Source: Herbidospora mongoliensis
Lineage (GTDB): Bacteria > Actinomycetota > Actinomycetes > Streptosporangiales > Streptosporangiaceae
NCBI RefSeq assembly: GCF_001570545.1
Contig: NZ_BBXD01000028.1
Location: 1-64,000, forward strand
Reading direction: 5' to 3'
DNA: 64,000 nt
Below the pieces are notes generated by a model that was not told the origin of the DNA, made no database searches, and was given only the letters and a program-made list of their open reading frames with translations. Position 1 is the stretch's first letter. The number at the start of each line of letters is the position of its first letter. The position numbers and the translations under genes are program-made. Shown here piece by piece: positions 37,863 through 46,230 of this stretch.

Positions 37863-38683
37863 CCCTTGACCGCCCCCGCGGTGAGTGCTTCCTGCATACG
37901 ACGGTTCAAAAGCGAGTAGGCGACATACACCGGCAGCACCGTGAGCACGGTGCCGGCGGCGAGCACACCGAGGTTGGTGGCGTCGGAGACGAGCGTCGGA
38001 AGAGCGACCTGGACGGTCCGGACGTCCGGCGCGGTGCCGGTGATCGTCAGCGCGAACAGGTACTCGTTCCAGAAGGTGAGAAGTTGGAGGATGGCCACGC
38101 TGACCACACCGGGCATCGCGATGGGCACGTAGACGCGGGTCAGCAGCAGCCAGTGCCCCGCGCCCTCCATCGAGGCCGACTCCACCAGCGACGACGGCAC
38201 GGTCAGCATGAACTGCACCAGCAGCAGCACCGACAGCGGCAGCGCGCTGGCCGGCAGGAACAGCATCTGGAACTCGCGGGTGCCGAACAGGCCGGTCTGG
38301 ATCGCCAGCACGACCGTGGGGATCAGCGCCGCGAACGGCGGGATCAGGAACCCGGCCGAGAACGTGCCGGTGATCAGCTTGGACAGCCGGTTGTCGGTCC
38401 GGGCCAGCGCGTAGGCCGCCGGGATCGCCAGCAGCAGCGTCAGCACGATCGCCACGCCCGACACCAGCACCGAGTTGAGCAGCGCCCGGCCGAGCCGCGC
38501 GGTCTCCCACGCGGTGCCGAAGTTCTCCCACAGCCACTTGGCCGGCAGCGAGAACGGCCGGGTGAAGATCTCGATGTTGGTCTTCAGCGCGCTGACCACG
38601 AGGTAGTAGAGGGGCGCCGCCAGGATCAGCACGTACACCCAGGAAAGGACCGTCGCGAGCGGGCCACCCTTGCGCCATTTCAT
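37859..38683 (-). CDS. Carbohydrate ABC transporter permease (MalG type)
   Basis: A 274-residue inner-membrane permease with six membrane segments. The coupling loop is [24 protein letters not shown] (EAA motif), as in sugar importers. It overlaps both neighbours by four bases, so its translation is coupled to permease 1 and the beta-mannosidase. It should pair with permease 1. No ATPase gene is in this operon, so a shared MsiK-like ATPase encoded elsewhere is likely. Confidence 0.92.
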   Translation of the reverse strand: MKWRKGGPLATVLSWVYVLILAAPLYYLVVSALKTNIEIFTRPFSLPAKWLWENFGTAWETARLGRALLNSVLVSGVAIVLTLLLAIPAAYALARTDNRLSKLITGTFSAGFLIPPFAALIPTVVLAIQTGLFGTREFQMLFLPASALPLSVLLLVQFMLTVPSSLVESASMEGAGHWLLLTRVYVPIAMPGVVSVAILQLLTFWNEYLFALTITGTAPDVRTVQVALPTLVSDATNLGVLAAGTVLTVLPVYVAYSLLNRRMQEALTAGAVKG

Positions 38684-39591
38684 CGGGTGTCCTCCTTCGG
38701 CGTGCGGGACTTCCGCGTGCGGAACAGGGCCCGGATGAGGAACATCCCGGCGATCCCGACCAGGAGCAGCACCACGCCGACCACCTGGCTGTATCCGAGG
38801 TCGCGCTGGGAGAAGGCCTTCGCGTAGACCAGGTAGGACAGCGTCGTGGACGAGGTGCCGGGACCGCCCTTGGTGAGCAGCAGGACCAGCGCGGCCGAGG
38901 TGAACAGCGTCCAGAGGAACTGGAGCATCGTCAGCGTGCGGACATAGTCCTTGACCATCGGGAAGGCGATCCGCCACATCGTGCGGAACCGGCCGGCGCC
39001 GTCCATCTGGGCCGCCTCGATGACCTCGCCGTCGAGGCTGGCCAGCCGGGCCGCGAACAGCACCGCGGTCCAGCCCACGCCCCGCCACAGGTCGATCGCG
39101 ATCAGGGCGGGCAGCGCGGTGGCGGGGTCGGCGAGCCACGCGGTGGCCGCGGAGTCGAGGCCGACGGCGCTCAGCAGGCCGTTGACGCCGCCGTTCGGGG
39201 ACAGCACGCCGTAGAAGATCATCCCGGTCATGGAGATCGAGATGAGGCCCGGCGAGAAGTAGAAGACCGACAGGATCCGGTAGCCGCGCGGCTTGGTGTT
39301 CAGGTGGTAGCCGAGCATGAACGCCAGCGGGATCATCACCGGGATCGCGATGGCGACCTGGATCAGGCTGTTGCGCACCGCCGCGTGGAACGTCGGGTCG
39401 CCGAACACCTTGGTCACGTTGCCCAGGCCGATGTACGTGGGTTCGTACAGCAGCCCCTTCCACTTCAGCGTGGCGATCACGAACATCGCGACGAGGGGGC
39501 CGACCGAGAAGACGGCGAACCAGACCAGAGACGGAACGGTCAGCCAGAGAATCCGGGACGACGTGCCGGCACGGATGCTGGACGAGGACAT
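38680..39591 (-). CDS. Carbohydrate ABC transporter permease (MalF type)
   Basis: A 303-residue permease with six membrane segments. The coupling loop is [25 protein letters not shown]. The ATG at 39591 with AAGGAAA upstream is preferred over longer low-complexity frames. It lies 76 bases downstream of the sugar-binding lipoprotein and overlaps permease 2 by four bases. Confidence 0.92.
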   Translation of the reverse strand: MSSSSIRAGTSSRILWLTVPSLVWFAVFSVGPLVAMFVIATLKWKGLLYEPTYIGLGNVTKVFGDPTFHAAVRNSLIQVAIAIPVMIPLAFMLGYHLNTKPRGYRILSVFYFSPGLISISMTGMIFYGVLSPNGGVNGLLSAVGLDSAATAWLADPATALPALIAIDLWRGVGWTAVLFAARLASLDGEVIEAAQMDGAGRFRTMWRIAFPMVKDYVRTLTMLQFLWTLFTSAALVLLLTKGGPGTSSTTLSYLVYAKAFSQRDLGYSQVVGVVLLLVGIAGMFLIRALFRTRKSRTPKEDTR

Positions 39592-39667
39592 ACGAGCACG
39601 TTTCCTTCGAGCAGGAGGGGTGGGGCCGCCGCGGCGCACGGCGGCCCCAACTCTGGGAGGTGGTCCC

Positions 39668-40993
39668 TCAGGCCTGGGTGGCCTTGTCGAGGCCCTCGCA
39701 GATCTCCTGCGGAGTCGCCTTGCCGTAGGCCCCGGCCAGCACCGCGGTGATCGGGTCGGAGGCGGCGCCGATCCAGACGTCGGGCAGGACGGTGTACTCA
39801 ACATTGGCGTCGAGACCGAGGCTCGACTTCAGCAGCGGGTCGGTGGCGAAGGAGGCGAAGTCACCGGTGACCGGGGGCAGGATGCTGGCGTCCTTGACGA
39901 AGTCGCCGACGGTCGGCTGGTCGTAGAACTTGGTGACCAGCTGCTTGACCAGGTCGATCTTCTCGGGCGAGGCGCCCTGCTTGGTGATCATGAAGCCGAC
40001 GCCGGTGAAGCCCTGGTAGGCGGTCGGCTTGGTGTAGGCGGCCCCGCTCGGCACCGGGAAGCCGCCGAGCTCGGTCCGGGTCTCGATGCCGGTGCCCGAC
40101 GCCTTCGACTCGGTGTACGCCCACGCGCCCGCCGACATGATCGCGGCCTTGCCGGAGTAGTAGGAGGCGTACATGTCGTCGGCGCTCAGACCCGCGACGT
40201 TGTCGACGAAGACCTCGGCGTCGCGCAGGTCGGTGAACAGCTTGATGCCCTGCTGCACCGAGGGCGTGGCGCAGTAGCCGCCCTCCTGCATGACCTTCTG
40301 CATCGTTCCCGCGTCGGTGTAGGACTGGGCGATCTGGTAGAAGAGCTTCTGGCCGGTCCAGTCGTTGCCGCCGACGGTGACCGGGCCGATGCCGACCGCG
40401 CGCAGCTTCTTGGCGGCGTCGATGAGCTCGTCGGTGGTCTTCGGCGTCGCGGCGACCCCGGCCTTCTTGAGCAGTTCGGTGTTGTACCAGAGCGGCCAGC
40501 TGAACCCGGAGAACGGCAGGCCCTGCAGCTCGCCGCCGGCCACCCCGCCCACGCGCCACTCGTCGAGCGCCTCGGGCTTCATCGAGGCTTCCAGGCCCCA
40601 GTCCTTGACGTACTGGTCGACCGGGACGGTCACACCCGCGTCGAGCCAGCCGATGGTCTTGTCGAAGAGGTTCACGATCACCAGGTCGGGCGACTTGCCG
40701 GCGGCGACCGAGGTCTCCACCTGGTCGTCGATGGTCTCCAGGCCCTCGGTGAGGTTGATCTTGATGCCGGTCTCGGCGGTGAAGGCGTCGAAGACGCGCT
40801 TCTGGGCCGCGGCGGCCGAGTTGCCGGCCGTCCACCGGGTGACGACATCGATGGAACCGCCACCGGCCGCCGGTGCGGAGGCCGGACCCGCCGCGGGCTC
40901 CTCGGAGGAGCCACAGGAGGCGAGGGCGAAAACGAGGGCTCCGGCGGCGAACGCGGCCACCCCGCGTGTCGCCCGAGGCGTGGTGCGGTGCAT
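39668..40993 (-). CDS. Sugar-binding lipoprotein of an ABC transporter (family 1)
   Basis: A 441-residue exported lipoprotein with lipobox LASC (about Cys27). The mature part matches extracellular sugar-binding proteins: VVTRWTAGNSAAAAQKRVFDAF, GLPFSGFSWPLWYNTELLKKAGV and GKAAIMSAGAWAY. It binds oligosaccharides released outside by the giant enzyme and passes them to the permeases. First gene of the operon; the AAGGAAG ribosome site precedes ATG 40993. About 140 bases upstream run to the LacI-like gene and hold the palindrome at 41120. Confidence 0.92.
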   Translation of the reverse strand: MHRTTPRATRGVAAFAAGALVFALASCGSSEEPAAGPASAPAAGGGSIDVVTRWTAGNSAAAAQKRVFDAFTAETGIKINLTEGLETIDDQVETSVAAGKSPDLVIVNLFDKTIGWLDAGVTVPVDQYVKDWGLEASMKPEALDEWRVGGVAGGELQGLPFSGFSWPLWYNTELLKKAGVAATPKTTDELIDAAKKLRAVGIGPVTVGGNDWTGQKLFYQIAQSYTDAGTMQKVMQEGGYCATPSVQQGIKLFTDLRDAEVFVDNVAGLSADDMYASYYSGKAAIMSAGAWAYTESKASGTGIETRTELGGFPVPSGAAYTKPTAYQGFTGVGFMITKQGASPEKIDLVKQLVTKFYDQPTVGDFVKDASILPPVTGDFASFATDPLLKSSLGLDANVEYTVLPDVWIGAASDPITAVLAGAYGKATPQEICEGLDKATQA

Positions 40994-41119
40994 GGGGCTT
41001 CCTTTGCTTATGTTCCGGGGGGTGTCTTGTGTCCCTGGAGTTACTGCTGGGTTGCAGAGACATTGCTGAGCCTGCTGAACCACAGCAAACAGGACCGGAC
41101 GCCCGCCCGTCAATAAGAA

Positions 41120-41132
41120 AGATTAGTAATCT
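41120..41132. promoter_or_regulatory. Candidate operator palindrome
   Basis: AGATTAGTAATCT is a perfect 13-base palindrome in an AT-rich patch (41111-41139) inside very GC-rich DNA. It lies about 127 bases upstream of the sugar-binding-protein start and abuts the 3' end of the LacI-like gene (41134). ROK and LacI repressors bind such AT-rich inverted repeats, so it is a good candidate site for the adjacent ROK protein. The binding partner is inference. Confidence 0.5.
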
Positions 41133-41133
41133 A

Positions 41134-41976
41134 TTAAATGCTCGAACCTCGGACCACGAAGGCCGCGGGCACCGCCCGGATCACCTTCGCCACGGTGCCG
41201 GAGAGGATCTCCTGCAGCTCCGCCCCGACGAGTTCGCCGAGGGCCTGCACGTCGTGGCTGACCGCGCTGAGCGGCGGCTCGGCCAGCTGGCACAGGGCGG
41301 AGTCGTCCCAGGCGACGAGCGACAGGTCATCGGGGACGGTTATGCCGATCTTCCCGGCTTCCTGCAGCGCGCCCAGCGCCATGACGTCGTTGTCGAAGAC
41401 CAGGGCCGTCGGCCGGTCGTCCATCTCCGCGAGGGCCGCGACGGCCCTGACGCCGGCCGCCTCGGAGTAGTCGCCGTCGAACGTGGTCGTCCGGATGCCC
41501 TGTTCGGCCGCGACCTCGTCGAACGTCTGCCGCCGGATGATCGTGTGGGCCATCTCGGCGGGCCCCGCGACGTGGCCCAGATGCCGATGGCCGTTGGCGA
41601 TGAGCTTGGCGACGACGTCGCGCATGGCGACCTCGTCCTGCGTCCAGACCGCCGACAGTCCTCCGGCGGTGACCGGGTCGCCGATCACTATCGCCGGCAT
41701 GGCCAGCTCGCCGACCAGCTCGACCCGCTCGTCACCCGGCAGCAGGTCGATCAGGATGACGCCCTGCACCTGCCCTTGCTCCGCCCACGCCCGCATGCGC
41801 TCGGAGGCCTGCGCGACCGTGGCCACGACCTGCAACAACACCGGCACCCCGAGCGGCACGAGGATGCGTTCCATGCCCGCGATGAACTCGTGGAAGAACG
41901 GCTCGGCCCCGAGGACCTCGGCGTCCCGCACCAGCGCGAGCCCCACCGGCGTGCCCGCACGCGGACCAGTGAGCAT
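41134..41976 (-). CDS. LacI-family ligand-binding domain protein lacking the DNA-binding part
   Basis: A 280-residue protein that begins directly in the sugar-sensing domain of LacI/GalR regulators (PVGLALVRDAEVLG, GVILIDLLPGDERVE, ALVFDNDVMALGALQ, LSLVAWDDS). The N-terminal helix-turn-helix and hinge (about 60 residues) are missing. The start is well supported by GAGGAGG six bases upstream, and no helix-turn-helix is found in other frames before it. It is upstream of, and in the same direction as, the sugar transporter operon, and divergent from a ROK regulator. It may act as a soluble sugar sensor or as a partner of another regulator. Confidence 0.85.
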   Translation of the reverse strand: MLTGPRAGTPVGLALVRDAEVLGAEPFFHEFIAGMERILVPLGVPVLLQVVATVAQASERMRAWAEQGQVQGVILIDLLPGDERVELVGELAMPAIVIGDPVTAGGLSAVWTQDEVAMRDVVAKLIANGHRHLGHVAGPAEMAHTIIRRQTFDEVAAEQGIRTTTFDGDYSEAAGVRAVAALAEMDDRPTALVFDNDVMALGALQEAGKIGITVPDDLSLVAWDDSALCQLAEPPLSAVSHDVQALGELVGAELQEILSGTVAKVIRAVPAAFVVRGSSI

Positions 41977-42011
41977 CGATGTCCTCCTCGTGAACTAACC
42001 TCGTGCCCAGA

Positions 42012-42029
42012 TGCCGCCGAGTGGCGGCA
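42012..42029. promoter_or_regulatory. Inverted repeat between the LacI-like and ROK genes
   Basis: TGCCGCC and GGCGGCA form a perfect 7-base inverted repeat with a 4-base spacer, in the 75-base divergent region and 23 bases before the ROK start. It could be an autoregulatory operator or a leader hairpin for the ROK gene. Confidence 0.35.
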
Positions 42030-42051
42030 AGAATAGAGAGGCGGTCGAGCG

Positions 42052-43257
42052 TTGGCCAGGCGAGAGTCCGCGGCTGCGGGACCCGGGAGCCGTGCGCTCG
42101 TCGTCGACCTCATCCGGTCCGCGGGCCCGATCAGCAGGGTCGAACTCGTCGAGGCGACCGGGCTGACCCAGCCGACCATCTCCAACATCGTGCGCCGCCT
42201 GCTCGACGACGGCGTGGTGCGCGAGACCGGGGACACAGTAGCGACCGGCGGCAAACCCCGCACCATGCTGGTGATCAACTCGCGCTCAGCATACGGCGTG
42301 GGCATCCGCGTCGGCACCGACGCGTTGACGTGCGTGGTCACCGACACCCGGGGCGGCACCATCGGCCGCGAACTCGTCGCGGTCTCCGACGACCTGGTCA
42401 CCCAGCTCGGGGCGCTCTATCTGCACGTGACCGGCGGCCTCGGCCTGGCGCCCCAGAGCGTGGCCGGTCTGGCCGTCGTCGCGCCCGGCCCCGTCGACGT
42501 GGCCCGTGGGCGCTTCCTCTCGCTGCCCGGCCTGGCCGAACTCGACCTGCGGCGCGAGCTGTCGGCCCGGCTCGGCGTGCCGGTGCTCCTCGACAGCGAC
42601 GCGGCCGCCGCCGCCGTCGGCGAGTTCTGGGGCCGGCAGGTCTCGCGCGAGCGGACCTTCGGGTGCCTCTACATGAACTCGGGCATCGGTTCGGGCGTCG
42701 TCCTGGACGGAGCGCTCCAACGCGGGGCCAGCTCCAACGCGGGCGAGATCGGCCACGTGTCGGTGGTGCGCGACGGCGACCTGTGCCGGTGCGGGAACCG
42801 AGGGTGCCTGGAGCTCTACGCCGCCCCGGCCGCCTTGGTCGCCCGGGCCCGCGCGATCCCCGGGCTGGCCGAACGGCTCCTCATCAGCGCGGGCGACCCC
42901 GACGCGCGGGCGTTCGACGTCCTCGCCCGCGCCGCCATCTACGGCGACGACCAGGCGCGGGCGCTGATCGACGAGTCGGCCCTGCTGCTGGCCGACGGCG
43001 CGCTGACCCTGGCGAACCTGTGGGACCTCGACACCCTCGTGCTCGCGGGGCCGGGCTTCGCCGTCGCGGGGTCGCTGTATGTGAGCGAGATCCGGCGGCG
43101 GCTGGCCTCCCGTGCCTTCTCCCACCGGATCCACGCCGTCCAGGTCGACCTGTCGAGCAACCCCCGCGACGCGGCGGCCATCGGCGGCGCGGCCCTGGTG
43201 CTGCAGGGCTCGGTGGCCCCCGGCCACGGCCCGCAGGTGGCGGTGCCGCAGACCTGA
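42052..43257 (+). CDS. ROK-family transcriptional regulator
   Basis: A 401-residue ROK repressor. A winged helix at residues 15-75 (ISRVELVEATGLTQPTISNIVRRLLDDGVV) precedes a sugar-kinase-like domain. The zinc/sugar site is GDLCRCGNRGCLE with EIGH just before it (SNAGEIGHVSV). TTG start. It likely represses the divergent glycan operon and is released by an imported sugar; this fits its location next to the transporter and the sensor. Confidence 0.92.
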   Translation: MARRESAAAGPGSRALVVDLIRSAGPISRVELVEATGLTQPTISNIVRRLLDDGVVRETGDTVATGGKPRTMLVINSRSAYGVGIRVGTDALTCVVTDTRGGTIGRELVAVSDDLVTQLGALYLHVTGGLGLAPQSVAGLAVVAPGPVDVARGRFLSLPGLAELDLRRELSARLGVPVLLDSDAAAAAVGEFWGRQVSRERTFGCLYMNSGIGSGVVLDGALQRGASSNAGEIGHVSVVRDGDLCRCGNRGCLELYAAPAALVARARAIPGLAERLLISAGDPDARAFDVLARAAIYGDDQARALIDESALLLADGALTLANLWDLDTLVLAGPGFAVAGSLYVSEIRRRLASRAFSHRIHAVQVDLSSNPRDAAAIGGAALVLQGSVAPGHGPQVAVPQT

Positions 43258-43260
43258 GGA

Positions 43261-43812
43261 TCAGGCGCCGGCTTCCTCGACCATCGTCCTTCGCTGGTTC
43301 TCCTCGTAGGCCTTGGGGTCTTTGAAGTATTCGTAGGCCCGGCTGGTGGCCTTGAGCACCGCCGGTCCGGCCGGTTCGGCGGGCCAGATCTGCAGGTAGT
43401 GGTCGTCGACGTCGCAGCGCTCCTCGTCGATGCCGCGCACGTGGTAGCGCAGCCGGTAGTTGCCGGGGCCGGCGGGCAGCGGCGGGAGGTGGCGCGCGTC
43501 CTCGTCGCTCCAGTCGAGAGCCCAGCCCGCCATCACCAACCGGCCCGACGCGGAGGTGTAGTCGATCTCCACGACGTCGTCATAGCCGTTCAGATCGGCA
43601 CCCGGATCACGGTCGGAGACGGTCACCGTGAACGGGATGAGCCCCCACTGAGCGGAGATCCAGAAGTCGGCGATCCCGCTGTTCACCTCGACGTAGGCGA
43701 CCTGCTGAGGTGTGTTGGGGGTGTCGCCCAAATCGTGTTCGAGCAGGTGGACCTGGCCGCAGTCTTCGACGTCAAGCTCCAAGCGGAGGGTCTGCATTCC
43801 GTCTTCAGTCAT
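43261..43812 (-). CDS. Hypothetical protein (183 residues)
   Basis: A soluble, acidic, beta-rich protein (DFWISAQWGLIPFTVTVSDRDPG, YRLRYHVRGIDEERCD) with a C-terminal charged helix (YFKDPKAYEENQRRT). I do not recognise the family. Its stop is four bases from that of the convergent ROK gene. The ATG at 43812 is preferred to a longer frame that gives a low-complexity N-terminus. Confidence 0.65.
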   Translation of the reverse strand: MTEDGMQTLRLELDVEDCGQVHLLEHDLGDTPNTPQQVAYVEVNSGIADFWISAQWGLIPFTVTVSDRDPGADLNGYDDVVEIDYTSASGRLVMAGWALDWSDEDARHLPPLPAGPGNYRLRYHVRGIDEERCDVDDHYLQIWPAEPAGPAVLKATSRAYEYFKDPKAYEENQRRTMVEEAGA

Positions 43813-43906
43813 GGGCACGGAGCGTAGAAGACGCCACCGACAAACGCGTCGGTTACAGCTTCCCGGCGCGCGGGCCGTCCGGCGAAGCAACCTTTAAAAT
43901 CATAAG

Positions 43907-44617
43907 GTGGCCATCGACCGGACAGTTCTCCTGCAGGGCGAGAAATCCACCACGGGAACGCTCGGGCTTAACCCCGGCCAAGAAGTCACATTCGGCCGTG
44001 GCACCGAAAGTCATCCTGTCGACTTTCCGCTGGTCCACCCCGAGGTGTCGCGCCTGGCCGGGTCCATCACGGCCGTTCAGGACTTCTGGCTGCTGACCAA
44101 TTTCAGCCACGACTCCACGCTGGTCGTGGAGAATCCGGAAGGCGGCGGCGAATTCCTCAAAGTCGCCCCGGGAAGGGCCGCCGCACCCATTCCCTTCGAA
44201 TTCGCGCGGGTCGTTCTCCCCGTCGCCGTGGGCGAGTGTTCGTTTCTCGTGTTCGCCTCGCAGCACAGTTTCGTCGACCGTGACCGCCCCCATCAGGGCG
44301 AGCCGACCTTGTCGATGTTCTCGCTCGACGAGACGGCGAAGTATTTTCTCGTCCTCGTCGCCCTCTGCGAACCGAGGCTGCGCGACTGCTCCTCGACGGT
44401 GATCCCGACCGTCCCGCAGATCCTCGACCGGATCGGCGGCACCGACCTGACCCGGGGCGGGGTCAACTTCCACATCGACTATCTGGCCCGCACGAAGCTC
44501 CGCGTCAAACCGGCCGAGGAGACCCGCAAGGCCGACTGGCAGCGGGCCTCACTGGTGTCGATCGCCCTGCGGTTCGACCTCGTCCGCGATGAGCACCTGA
44601 AGCTACTCGACGGCTGA
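43907..44617 (+). CDS. FHA-like domain protein
   Basis: A 236-residue protein. The N-terminal half resembles an FHA phosphopeptide-binding domain: VTFGRG, HPEVSRLAGSITAVQDFWLLTNFSH and a following Asn-rich strand. The usual FHA order GRxxxxxxxxxxxxSRxH is partly kept (GRG, SRL). The C-terminal half (about 120-236) is helical and Arg-rich. It is convergent with a membrane Ser/Thr kinase gene, overlapping by 15 bases, so it may be read by that kinase. FHA assignment is moderate. Confidence 0.65.
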   Translation: MAIDRTVLLQGEKSTTGTLGLNPGQEVTFGRGTESHPVDFPLVHPEVSRLAGSITAVQDFWLLTNFSHDSTLVVENPEGGGEFLKVAPGRAAAPIPFEFARVVLPVAVGECSFLVFASQHSFVDRDRPHQGEPTLSMFSLDETAKYFLVLVALCEPRLRDCSSTVIPTVPQILDRIGGTDLTRGGVNFHIDYLARTKLRVKPAEETRKADWQRASLVSIALRFDLVRDEHLKLLDG

Positions 44618-46144
44618 ACCGGGCAGATAGCGGTCCCGCGCCACGCGGACCTTCTCGACGTGCGCGCGGAACCGTTCGGGCACTCCGTTCTCCCTCCGGA
44701 TGACATCGTCGGAACTGCGGAACGCCGCCGCCCCGAGCAGCCCCGGGTCGCCGGGCACCGACGACATCAGCGGCAACCGCATGCACAGATACCGCCCGAT
44801 CGCCGGAATCGAGTCCTCCACCGTGAGGGGTAGCGAGGGGACGGTCCCGCGCCGGTCCATCGGCAGGTAGTACTGCAGGACGGCGGGGGTCCAGCGGGCG
44901 ATGCCGTATTCGTTGCCTTCGGGGTCGGACAGGCCAGGATTGAAATCGCTCTCGGCCTTCAGCATCCCGGCGATCAGCGCCGGGCTGACTCCGGGTTCCT
45001 CGCACATCGTGCCGGCCTCGACGATCAGCTCCTTGTACTGGTCGGGGATCCCCGCCGCCGGATTCAGCCACTGAGCGTAGGGGTCGTCCGAGACGGCATT
45101 GGCGGTCGAGGCCGCCGTACACCCGAGCACGAGCAGGGCCGCCACCATCGACCTGGCCACCCTGAGCCGCGTGGGCGTCGTCGGGTCGGGCGCGCCGTTG
45201 AGCACCCGCGCCCGGTGCAGCAGTTCGAAGGCGGTCGGGCGCGACCTCACGTCGCGGTCGAGGCACGAGGCGATCCACTCCCGCCAGCCGTCGGGGATCG
45301 ACGCGGGCAGATCGAGCCCCCGATGCCCCGCGGCGTACTCGGCCGCCGCGACGTAGCGCCCCCGCGCGGTCGGCGCGGCGAACGGGTATCGCCCGGTGAA
45401 GAGCTGGCAGGCCGTGACCCCGAGCGCCCAGATGTCGGCCGACGTGCGGACCGCGTTCCCCCGCACGGTGAGGGGCTCGCTCCATCGTTCCGGCGGCAGG
45501 TGGTCCATCGACCCGATCGGCGGCAGATAGCCGTGGGTGCCCTGGAGTTCGGCGCTCAGCCCGAAGTCGGCCAGCCGCACCGACCCGTCGGCCATCAGCA
45601 GGATGTTGCTGGGCTTCAGGTCGCCGTGCACCCACTTCTCGCTGTGCATGTGCGCGAGACCTTCGCAGATCTCGGCCAGGATGCGCGGCGTGTGGCGTAC
45701 CGGCACGGGTTCCCGGACCAGCTCCGCCAGCGACCGCTCCGCCCGCTCGGTGACGAGCACACAGGCCCCGTCGAGCTCGGGCCGCGCTGCGTCGTCGACG
45801 GTGAGGATCTCGTGCAACCCGATGAGGCGGTCGTGCCGCAGCTGGTCGTGCAGCCGGATCTCGCGCTCGGTCATGTCCTGGAGATGACGCACCTGCCGTC
45901 GCGTGACCGTCCCGGTCGGCAGGAACTTCAGCGCCGACACCCGCCCGTCGCGCCGGCCTTCATAGACGCTGGCCCAGCTCCCCGACGCGATGGGCCGCGT
46001 GACCTCCCACTCCCCCACCCGATAGCCGTTCGGCACCGCCACAGCCCAAGCCTCATCGACCGTCACCTTGACACCGTCCCCGCTGGGCGCCGACAGATCA
46101 CGGTCAGTCTGCCGCGCGAGCCCGGGCCGGTCCACGAGACACAT
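44603..46144 (-). CDS. Membrane Ser/Thr protein kinase fused to a lytic-transglycosylase-like domain
   Basis: About 513 residues. The cytoplasmic kinase domain (about 40-295) has Lys73 (SALKFLP), a catalytic loop with HGD instead of HRD (VHGDLKPSN, Asp near 175) and DFG (LADFGLS). A membrane segment follows (RSMVAALLVLGCTAAS, about 325-345). The outside part (about 355-513) has lytic-transglycosylase features: LIAGMLKAESDFNP with the expected catalytic Glu near 398, then YGIARWTPAVLQYY. The kinase could sense or act on peptidoglycan. The start is uncertain: ATG 46144 is used, ATG 46258 overlaps the histidine-kinase gene, and GTG 46066 is also possible. Confidence 0.83.
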   Translation of the reverse strand: MCLVDRPGLARQTDRDLSAPSGDGVKVTVDEAWAVAVPNGYRVGEWEVTRPIASGSWASVYEGRRDGRVSALKFLPTGTVTRRQVRHLQDMTEREIRLHDQLRHDRLIGLHEILTVDDAARPELDGACVLVTERAERSLAELVREPVPVRHTPRILAEICEGLAHMHSEKWVHGDLKPSNILLMADGSVRLADFGLSAELQGTHGYLPPIGSMDHLPPERWSEPLTVRGNAVRTSADIWALGVTACQLFTGRYPFAAPTARGRYVAAAEYAAGHRGLDLPASIPDGWREWIASCLDRDVRSRPTAFELLHRARVLNGAPDPTTPTRLRVARSMVAALLVLGCTAASTANAVSDDPYAQWLNPAAGIPDQYKELIVEAGTMCEEPGVSPALIAGMLKAESDFNPGLSDPEGNEYGIARWTPAVLQYYLPMDRRGTVPSLPLTVEDSIPAIGRYLCMRLPLMSSVPGDPGLLGAAAFRSSDDVIRRENGVPERFRAHVEKVRVARDRYLPGSAVE

Positions 46145-46230
46145 CGCACACAAGTTCCCATCACAGCGCCCTGACCTGCCCTGTTGGGGTGTACGCCGAC
46201 CGCAGACCTGGCGCGTACAGGCAACGTTCC

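Noticed and set aside
42012-42029. Hairpin as an intrinsic terminator
   Set aside because: It lies between two divergent genes, where no transcript should end, and has no T-run; listed only as a possible operator.
41751-42401. Upstream minus-strand frame as a possible helix-turn-helix part of the LacI-like protein
   Set aside because: Its translation is Ser/Arg/Thr-rich, antisense to the ROK gene, and has no helix-turn-helix; the LacI-like gene has its own strong ribosome site.
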